In this document: positions 10,458 to 20,800 of the stretch, piece by piece | Layout of the letters: each line of letters opens with the position of its first letter | Numbering within the stretch: the stretch's first letter is position 1 | Origin: Trichostrongylus colubriformis | Lineage: Eukaryota > Nematoda > Chromadorea > Rhabditida > Trichostrongylidae | Length of the DNA stretch: 64,000 nucleotides | Assembly: GCA_963978905.1 (NCBI GenBank) | Contig: OZ022257.1 | Span: 40,558,203 to 40,622,202 of the forward strand | Direction of reading: 5' to 3' | Translations under genes and position numbers: made by a program | Notes under the pieces: model-generated | Database searches by the model: none | Told to the model about the DNA's origin: nothing | What the model saw: only the letters and a program-made list of their open reading frames with translations

Positions 10458-11817
10458 GATGGCACTTATTCTGCGGTTGCATTCCGTCCCACTTCCTTCG
10501 TGGAAGAAGATGTAAGCCCGGCTTATCGTAGAATGTGCTTTCGACATTCAAATGCTTTCAACATTCAACTGTATGAAAAACCTATAGTAATAATAACCTA
10601 GAAACCCGAAAATCATCCCCTCTTTTTTGATTTTCCCTATTTCACAGTTTCTTTTAACATTTATGTTTATACTCACGCCGCAGAAATGAATAAAATTTAG
10701 GCCTATTGAAGCTGAAGAAACTGCAATCGTAGAGGATCGAACGTGAGCAGTTCGACATGTCATGTATTACACCAACCGATTTTTTTTTTGAAGCTTAATC
10801 TTGAGAAATATAATATATCGCGACACAGGCAACTTCAGTGATAAATACAACAGAAAAAGAAAAAATAAAAAAAAAGCCGAACAATGGTGTTACTTACTCT
10901 TCTACTACTGCCCGTCATATACCATATTCCACCACCCCCCCCCCCCCCACCCCCCCGTGAGCAAGGAATTAGGGACGTGTAGCACAAAGTCGGGGCACGT
11001 TGACGTCAGCCTTACAATTAGTACAGCTGCGTAGGAATTCGGAATAAAACGTGAAACTTACAAGCCTCTCTACTGCTTCAAAAGAGCGGCGAGGCACAAA
11101 CTCTGTAAAAGCCTCACCGTTCCCTGGCGCAGCAGTGCTCGTCACAAAAATGTGGAGCCTTCAGTCAGCACAGTCGGGCTTTAGAGCACCTACGGGGTAT
11201 CAGAGTCCGCCTCAAACAGTAAAGCCACGTTCCGTGGTAGGTGGTTTATGAGAGGCTTCCTAAAAAATAATGGCCCTTCGGTTCATATAGTCACAGAGCC
11301 CTAGCTGCTCGGACAAGGCTGCTATGATCCGAAGTGTCATTTTTCATATCTCAAACTCCCCTCCGGAGGTTTTCAATGGTAATGTGGGCACCTTTCGTTC
11401 TTGGAAGCGAAGGATGTTGGGAGCCTGAAAAAAAAACGGAATACTTGAAGGCACCGGTTGTGAACGAGAGTAACAAAATCTCGGATTTAGCCGTGTTGAG
11501 GTGACACATCATGTTCGCTCGCAAATAAGCTTCCGATTCTGTTCGCGCAGAGCTTCCACGAAGTTTAGTGATAGTATGAAGTGTGCTTTTGAATTTGATT
11601 ATGGAAATACCTCATAAGAATTTGCTGAAGTTCGACTAATGTGCGGTTGAAAGTGAAGGAAAAAAATTACTTCTTTTCTGGCAACCCCCGTATACTGTCA
11701 GTCAAACAAGTGCCGTGCTCTCATAAAAAATTTTTAAAATTTACGTTCATAAATTCAAATTCGTTCAAATAAATTTACGTTCAAAATAAATTGACTTTTA
11801 CGAAGGTGTTGGTTTAG
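10458..11817. other. AT-rich stretch upstream of the membrane-protein exons; no first exon found
   Basis: It holds a 14-base C run (10935-10948) and an inverted pair 'aagcctctc'/'gagaggctt' around 11060-11255, but no recognisable coding exon. An ATG exon for the downstream gene is expected here or further upstream; none of the candidate ATGs joins in phase to the exon at 11818. Confidence 0.4.
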
Positions 11818-14800
11818 ATTACTAATAGTGTTGGCTTTTATAATAATTGTTATTGCAATATTCTTTGCATATATGGTGTATATCCGTGTTGTTGCGAAGC
11901 GTAAAAAGAGAGCACTAGAAGGTAACTGAACCTGATTTCGATCAATTGAAGGGATAACTAGATTTTTTTTCTTTCAGAAACGCGTAGGCGTATATCTGAA
12001 ACAGTCGTCACGGCTGGAAAGGGAAGTTATTCGAGCGCACGTGTGAGTCTTTCTTCAAAGATGTACGTATAATGGTACTAGGTAAGCAATGAATGGAGAA
12101 ACACACCACTCTCAGTCAGGGATCAAACATGGGTGTGTACCCTCATGTTAGGATTTCGCACCGCGGCATGTCGCAGGCGAAGCAATGCGGAGGAGCTAGA
12201 GCCGCCATTTTATTGGGTCCTGAAGCAATTACAAGTCAACTGCGTAACGCACCTCTAGCATCACCGTGTAATCGTTCGAAGACCCAACTACCGCAGCGCG
12301 CATAGCTCGCACACAATGCGTCGCACGCTGCCCGTCGTCGTGCGAAATCTTGACATAAGGGTACACACCCATCAAATATGACACGTCGATAAGATTTCAA
12401 GATTCTATAATACATTCGGTGCCACCGTACCGCCTCTGTATCTCCGAAAAAGGGCGCGGCATGGGGGTAAAGGGAGGGGGGGGGGGGGGAAGGGGAAGAA
12501 GCAACCATGGACAACCTACCGAAAAATTGACTTTATACTCATCAATTCTGTGACTGACTTCTATTACTTTTGTCTGCGGATTAGTGCGATATCGAGCAAC
12601 ATGTGAACCAACCTTCACTCTGTCACCAATTCATGCTCACCTTTCAAATTAGATACTAAACCTTATGCGTTTTGATAGAGTACTACTTATTGGCTGCTGT
12701 TTTCGCTGCATCGGTGACCCCAGTTACCCCGAACTCATCATCATGTTCTCCAAGCGCCGTTTCCGAAAATGTGCTCTGTGAAAGCGAGCATGAGACTCGT
12801 CGGAGCCCAAAATCATTACAGAATTAGCCCATTCTGATGGCGCTAATTAGACACCTGTTCATCAAAGGTCAACGAAAATTTTTGCTCTTTAAGTCACAGT
12901 CACAATCGAAAGAAAAGGCCAAGAAAATGAGTGGAGTGGACGAAAATGAACTGAGGTCATTCAATCGAACGGGACCATTGATAATGCAAGCAAGAGTGAC
13001 CGGAGAAATTGTAAGCCTTTGTGCACTCTTTGTAAGTCGTGTTTCACACCGCCGTCAGGTGCAGAACAGTACAGCGGCAGAGAGCTCTATTCGGGCATGT
13101 GCCCTTATGCCAGGATTTCGCACTGCGGCGTGTCGCAAGTGAGGAATACTAACGAGCTGAAGGCGCCGTGTTGTTGGGTCCCAACGTAATTACAAATCAT
13201 CTGTGTTTGGCGCCCCTAACACTACCGTGTGATCGCTCTAAGACTCAACAATAGCGGCGCGCATAGCTCGGGCACACCGCGTCGCACGCCGCTCGTCGTG
13301 GTGCGAAATTCTGACATATAGGTACACACCTTTTTTTCGAGACGCGTGCCCGGGGTATGGATACAAGCGCAACCGCCATTGTGTCGACCCGCGAAAATAT
13401 TAAACAGGCATCGCGAAAAACCAAAGTAATGAAGTAGTAACAGGACAAAAGCGCTAAGAACCCGAACGTATGCTGCGGAAACTTTGACGGCGAAATTTTT
13501 GAAGAAGAAGTCTATTGAAAGAGTTGCGATATCACTATTATTCTGAAGAAAAAAGATATCTCGAGGGTCCAAGCAACTGTAGACCCATCAATTACAAAAT
13601 GTTATAGCCAGAGCTGTGGAACTGATGGTTAGCAGAGAACAGGACAGTTTGAATTTCAAGGTGCAAGGAATTTCATTACTACGATAGATTCACAAATTTC
13701 GATGTGACTACTGCAAACCACTTGCATGTCATACACCTACTTACTGGGAGGTACAGGAATTTCAAATTTTCCTTCATCCGAGGTCATCGAAAACAGGAAG
13801 CCTTCCATTCACTCGATTGCAACAAGTGCGGTACCGAAAGCATTCAGCAGATATGGCATCAGTCCAGTTGCGTAAAAAAGCAGCTGCAGTAGAGAAATCA
13901 GGCCCTCCATAACTCGAGTCACATCAAAGTCTGCAGAGGATCCTGTCCATTGTTTGACCTTTTCGGTGACCTCTATTTAAAAGAGGCATTGCGACGATAA
14001 AGAAAACGACGACGACGACGATGAGACCTGCTTTCTGCTGCCTATTTCGTTACTACTGCCCAGAAAGAATCAAACGCCACTGAAAATTGATTCTCTACGG
14101 ATGAAGCTAGCAGAGATTGGATCAGAGATGAACACTCCAAAACGACATGAAAGTGGAATTAGGGGCCTCGCAATGAACATTACCATCGGAAGCGTAATAA
14201 TAGAGGGAATCAGTAAAGACATCTAGATATCCTGCAGTTCTGAAGCACCAGTGAAGAATTAAGCACCCTCTGGAATCAGCTTAGCTCAGCCATGAAAGAC
14301 CCGACTATGTTGCAAATTTCAAAGGAGGTTCGTTACTCCATTCTACTGCCATGTCGGCGTGTCTTTTAAAGGAACCGGAAGGGGGTCCGAAACAAGAGAA
14401 ACATACAAAGAAATGAGCATTTCGTAACGAACGCAGGTTAGAAGCGATAATCGGTGAAAAAACCGGAACTTAAAAGTGCATCGCTGCGGTGTGTATTCGC
14501 GCCTCATTCGCATCATCGCACTGGCGTCCCGAGTTGTCTGCTGTAGGAGACGGCCGCGGGCCAACTTTAGTTGTAGCACCTGACTCCCAGTGCAGTGGAG
14601 TGGCCATTCCCAACTACATTAACATTCATGTAAGTACATCTAGAAACAATATAAGAAAGAACAAAGGAGAAGGTAAAAGGAACGAACAACTTTATAATGG
14701 AAACATCTTCTCTTGGCACCATGCCAAGGCGTCAAATTGGCGAGTTTGTGCAATGGCGGTCACTCGAACTCGTCCACACTACGTCTGTTCTACCGTAAGC

Positions 14801-17800
14801 CAAAATTACTCCCTTACAGTGTCTTTAAAGTGCGGAGGCCGTTTGACCATCAAGACCGACGAGGATGGGTTCAGACGAGAGGAAGATCAGTGCAGTGGAG
14901 AATTCGCAGTGTCGCCCCGTTACCGAGTTTGAAAAAGCGAACTAAAGCTGAAAACTGAAAAGTAAAAAACGGAGACGACTGTCACAAGATGGTAGTGGAT
15001 AGTTCAAAGCTGACTTGCAGAGTGGGGGAAAGTGCGAATGTAAAGTAAATTAGGTTGGTAATTAAGGGCTTAGTGACAACCCTGCCGCTCCCTGGATACC
15101 ATACCAATTGAGTAGTTCGGCACTACTCTATCGCCCCGCTATCGACTGATTACTTATTGACATCACAGAGACTGCTCAGAAAACAGCTTTCTTCCGTATC
15201 ATGGTGAGCCTTGTTAACAGTGCGTTGACAATATTTTCCTATTGAATGCCGTACTTCATTCATCATTTTTCTATTGAATTTTTCGCAATCTCATGGAAAT
15301 GTTATGTACGAATCAATCTATCGCGATTGTTCAGAAGCATGCTTTACAAGATTCACCTTCCAAAAGTTTGAGAGAACCAGTGACATTCCACCCGTCTATG
15401 AACGAAATCGCCATAATTGGCACGGATGTCGACAGAATCGTGGGGGTACGCTACATCTTATGTAAATCGTACATAATCTCATCTTAGAATCGCACATAAT
15501 GGCTTACAGAAAAAGCTATCCTTTGCTTTCAGAAGCGGTCCTCGGAAGATATGGAGGTGAGAATAACATGCTTTGATACTGCTTGTTCCTAACTCTTACT
15601 ACAGACTACAGGCTGAAGGAAGTGGGTACGAAGCCAACAGCTTAAAATGAAACTATACGCACAAAATAAGCCGGTAGTACCAATGTATCAGCAGACGCCT
15701 TTCTGGCACGTAGCATCATAGATTTACTGCGACGTATTCATAGGCCACAGCCAGTTGATTGTACCACATACACATTGCGCATCTTGTAAGGGAAACTTGA
15801 CGAAAAGGCGTTGGCTGTCCTGTTTATGCTACGTTTTTCCGAGCACGCGCACATAAAAGCGTCGCAAATTGTCTGCTTGTACTCAACATGGTGTTCATCC
15901 GTAGTTAATGTTGCCCCTTGTCAGCAGTGAAGTCATCGTGCCCACTGCCTTCAAGACATCAGAAGAGGTCAATTTGGTAGATTGTGGAGTATGAAAGTAG
16001 GAGTGCTCAGCAATATAACAGTAGGGAAAGAAACAAATGAAGCAACGAAAACGTGAGAACTATGAACCTGAAACCTCTTCTTTTCCGCGCCCCACTGCGT
16101 CACCAGCCGCTAGGAAACAACTTGCACTAGATTGCAGACTGGAGGCGAGGGGTTAAATGGTGTATGTATACAGCTACGTCGAATTTTCGCTTTGCGGTGT
16201 CACACTCACGGCGCTATCAGCGCGAGTTGCCGCAGCTGGTTTTAGAGGACGCGTTGGGTTGGCACTGTGGGAACAGTTTAAAGGCACATTCTAGGATTAT
16301 TGGGATATCACATCTTGCCGTGGATGGATAGTTCGACCCAGGCTACGTGGGCTGTACCTTTACCGAGGCGTGGATGACAGTTCCTGGAGCGTGCAGAGCC
16401 CAAGAATTTAGCGCAACAGCTCGCCCCCGCCCACCCCGCCGAGGGTGTGCTGCAAGTGTTCCGGTGCTTAGTGTGGGGTCAGGTCACTCAGTAGTGGGTT
16501 TAATTTACGAGGCGATTGGTTTACTTCCAATTTCAAGGTCTTGGCTAGTATCTGGTCTACCTATGTCAAAGATAAGAGTCGAAGAGTAAAGACAGACCCC
16601 CGGCTGGGGTGGGCGGGGCCAGCAGTTGCGCTAGATTCTTTGGCTCTGCACGCTCCAGGAACTGACACCCACGCCTCGGTAAAGGTACATCCCACGTGGC
16701 TTCATCACGTGGTTCACGTGGGTCGAACTACCCATCCACGGCAGGAGATGTGATATCTTGATAATCCTGGAATGTGCCTTCAGAAGTGAAGAAGTGGTAC
16801 TCAAGCCTCAAACAAAGTTGAATATTGTCCTGTCGCAATGAAGGGGGCATCTCACGAAAAGTTGCATACTTAAGCATCTCTATGGGTTCGTATGTACACT
16901 AAAGCGTAGTTTTTTAACCAAGCCTTGGTGGAGGAAGAAAGGAGGTCCTTTCATTTCGTTTCGTTTCGGTAGTACTCCTTGTAGGTGTGGTGCGTATTGT
17001 AGGTTTGTAGGCTGTGGACAATGGCAGATACACCGGCTTGGTCTTGTCTTGCCTTGGGCGGCAGGCCGCTTGTTGGGCAGAAGAGCCTGAAGAGGAGAGA
17101 GAGAAGTCCGTAGCCAAACAAGTGGTAGACTCCCTCGCGTCTCCCACGAGTGCGGTACTTGTACCTTCAGCTATAAGCGGTACAAACCCTGACTCAGGTG
17201 GCCATAAACGCGTCCTCTTGATCATAGGCTTATTATCTATGCTCAGCTTATTATGTATGTACTGGCATTGTGATTTGTAAGCACCGGAGGCACCTAGCTG
17301 CTTCTTCGTGATTATGACTGCAGTTGACACATTTAGGCTTGATTGAACTAGCGTCTTTAGTGGAATGTCCCACTCACAGCGATAGTCCTTAGAAAATACC
17401 CTAATATTCTAAGCAAACGGTACTTTAAACACTTCAAACAAACAGTTCCAACAATAAGAAACAACAGACCTTGAACGAAATAGGAACAGACACTTGGACA
17501 TAAAAAGACAATAGTAACATAACTAGTAAAAAAAACAGTAACAGTAACATAGTAACGATTCTAATCAGCAAATGATTAAGCACAACATAAAACTTTGAAG
17601 GTATTGTACGCAATCGCACGCGAAGGAAACAACTCGCACTTGCCGCGTCGTGGGCGGCCGTGCCAAGCTCGACGTGACGATATACACCCGTGCTAAATAT
17701 GCCGGCAGCGAACATTGTCCCTTTTTCGTGGCAACTACCCTGGTGGATGAAGGGCAGCACGTCTCGCACTGCTGCGGGATCGTGATAAGACTTTAAGCCG

Positions 17801-20800
17801 CGCTTTTTCAAGCGAATTTCGCTATACATCACGTCTTCTGAAGTGAAAATTTTTTTTCAGAGGAAATTTATTGAAGGTATAGTTTGGAAAAGGTGTAGAA
17901 CCGAAAAGCAGAGTCTCAGCAAAGAAGCTACGGTCCTCCAGAAGGACGTCCGTCAGGAGTATTCAGCTGCGTCACTGGGTCATGCTAACTGGGTCACTGC
18001 GCGCGACGACTTCTTTACTGAATCCCTGGGATAATGCCCGGCCCCACCGTAGACTGGAGCGTTTCAGAACAGGATCAGCAGTGGACCTCACTCGCGCAGA
18101 CCAAATTCGAGTGGTCTGGTGACGCATTTGAGCAGTCCCGACGTGCTTCATCATTCATAGAGGCAAATTGATATGTCGAAAAAGTAGAAATGGTGTGGGC
18201 AATGTAGTCGGCATGGCAAATCTTTCTATTACGTGAATCAGCATCTTTGGGTGTCTGTTTTCCGGTATGTAGGTATGTAAGTCTCTCTGTCCATCCGTAA
18301 ATGAGTGATTTTGATTAAGGGGTTGATACAGAGAAACAATCACTCATGGAGGTGAGCAACTAAATGATTAGCAACATCATCCGAGGGTGTGATAGTACAA
18401 ACCACCTATTTAAAGGCACATTCCAGGATTACTGGAACATTACATCTCCTGCCGTGGATGGATAGTTCGACCCAAGCCACGTAGGCTGTACCTTTCCCGA
18501 GGCGTGGGTGTCAGTTCCTGGAGCGTGCAGAGCCATAGAATCCAGGGCAACAGCTCGGCCCCGCCCACCCCAGCCGGGGGTGTGTTACAAGTGTTTCGCT
18601 GCTTAGTGTGGGGTCAGGTCACAGTAGTGGGTTTACTTAACGAGACGATTGGCCTACTGCCAATTTCAAGACCTTGGCTACGTAGCTGGTCAACCTATGT
18701 CAAAAACGAGAGTCGAAGAGTAAAGGCAGACCCCCGGCTGGGGTTGGCGGGGCCGAGCTGTTGCGCTAGATTCTTTGGCTCTGCACGCTCCAGGAACTGA
18801 CACCCACGCCTCGGTAAAGGTACAGCCTACGTGGCTTGGGTCCAACTATCCATCCACGACAGGAGATGTGATATCCCGATAATCCTGGAATGTGCCTTTA
18901 ATCCGACTGCGCGCGGAGGGCCAGTGACGGGTTGATGGACTACTCCATCAATGGACTAACAGCGTCGCAGAACCTAAATTTCTTAACTAATGGGTCGCAT
19001 CTGTGGATGAGTCCACTCGCACAAGTATTGATTCAACAACGCTATACACTCTATTCGCTGAACCCCATGCTAGTGACTTTTTTCAATTATCCTGGGCGTA
19101 GCACGTTCCTAGCCATGTCGAGCGATGCGTGAGGCGTAGCTAAAATTGGTATCGAATAAAAGAAGAAGTTGCAGCACCATCGGTTGCTGCAACATTGCGC
19201 CTCAATCTCCGTAGCTGTATAAAACTAGGAGGGAGACTATGGATCTGTACGCCAATTAAAAGATTATGTTTGTAGGAAATTATCGCTGCTCCATGAACAG
19301 CAACTGTTCAGTCATAGAAAACTGATTTCCATACATTGCAGGACAGGGCTAAAGCGACTAAAAAGAAAGTTCGGATAAGTAAGAAGTCTATGAAGGCTGT
19401 GGCTCCTGACGTGTGCGTCACACAACCATCGCCTCCAAAGTCATTCTCTAAAAAGTGGTTTCCTCTGGTCACGGTAATAATTCTTTTCTGATTTCATAGC
19501 ACCAATGCGGAATATTGCAAACATTTCCAGTTTTGTTATTTTATTCTTCATTAAATGGCTTGACGTCAGGCCTCCGTTGAGGAATCCTCAACAGGGGGGT
19601 CGTATTTGGTCCGCTAGGAGGAGGGGGGTCGTAATTGTTGAGGTAGGCAGTGATCAGCAGAATTTCTCAGGCTTAGGGTCTAAAGTGTGAGGGGAGAAGT
19701 GATTAAATTGACTGAATGGGTTCGAACCCTAAACTAGTTTAACTTAATAACCATGGAAACCTCATGCATGGCGCAATCCACAACGAAACCGGCCAGTACC
19801 AGTAACTCTTTCGTTGGTCCGCTGACACCGAAATCACCAACAGAGACACCTCCGGAATTCACCGATAAGCCGTGGAAAGCGATATCTATCAGCGGGTACC
19901 ACCGTGGATGGACACTCCAGAAACAATGGGATGTAAACGAAGGATTAGCTGATATGGACTTCTTCATATCTTACTACGATCGCAAGTACGTAATCTAGTG
20001 TTGGCGGCCACTATGCGGACCGGAAAAACGTTTGTATTCATTGGGATGTGGATGAAATCCTGATGCATGGCGCATCCCACAGAGAAGCTGACCGACGCTT
20101 CTCGCCTTTCCACTAGGCCTCCGAGAGCGAAGGATGCATACTGGAAAAATTTCAGTAACGAATCGGTTTTTGGGAAGATTCGTGGAAAGATCTCGCAAAT
20201 TCGACGAAAAAAGCTTTCCTCAACTGGCTTTTTTGAACTTTTCTTGCTTCGTTTTGAAGATATGGCATAGCTCAGGTAGTCATTCGAAAGCGACAACATA
20301 GCAGACCCTGCTCCACCCAAACGAACTCATATGGTTAGGTTTGAAGGGAGTTATGGCCATTTCCGTGAAACACTTCGAAATTTTCCTCAACTAATCCTCA
20401 ACTGGCTTCTCTCAAAATAAGTTTCTTCGTTTTGAAGATATGGCATAGCTCAGGTAGTCGTTCGAAAGAGACAACCTAGCAGACCCTGCTTCACCAAAAC
20501 GAACTCATGCGGTTGAGTTTGAAGGAAGTTATGGCCATTTCCGTGTAACACTTCGAAATTTTCCTCAACTAATCCTCAACTGGCTTCTCTCAAAATAAGT
20601 TTCTTCGTTTTGAAGATATGGCATAGCTCAGGTAGTCGTTCGAAAGAGACAACATAGCAGACCCTGCTTCACCAAAACGAACTCATGCGGTTAAGTTTGA
20701 AGGAAGTTATGGCCATTTCCGTGGAACACTTCGAAATTTTCCTCAACTAATCCTCAACTGGAATTCCATATCGAGAACTAAGCAACCATTGAGGAAAGCA

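Noticed and set aside
17870..17886. Possible 16-base exon after a TTTTTTTCAG in the membrane-protein gene
   Set aside because: Its length would break the phase-0 chain between the exons at 15533 and 19342.
19715..19735. GGGTTCGAACCC as a tRNA B box
   Set aside because: It is a self-palindromic word with no A box or stems at tRNA spacing.
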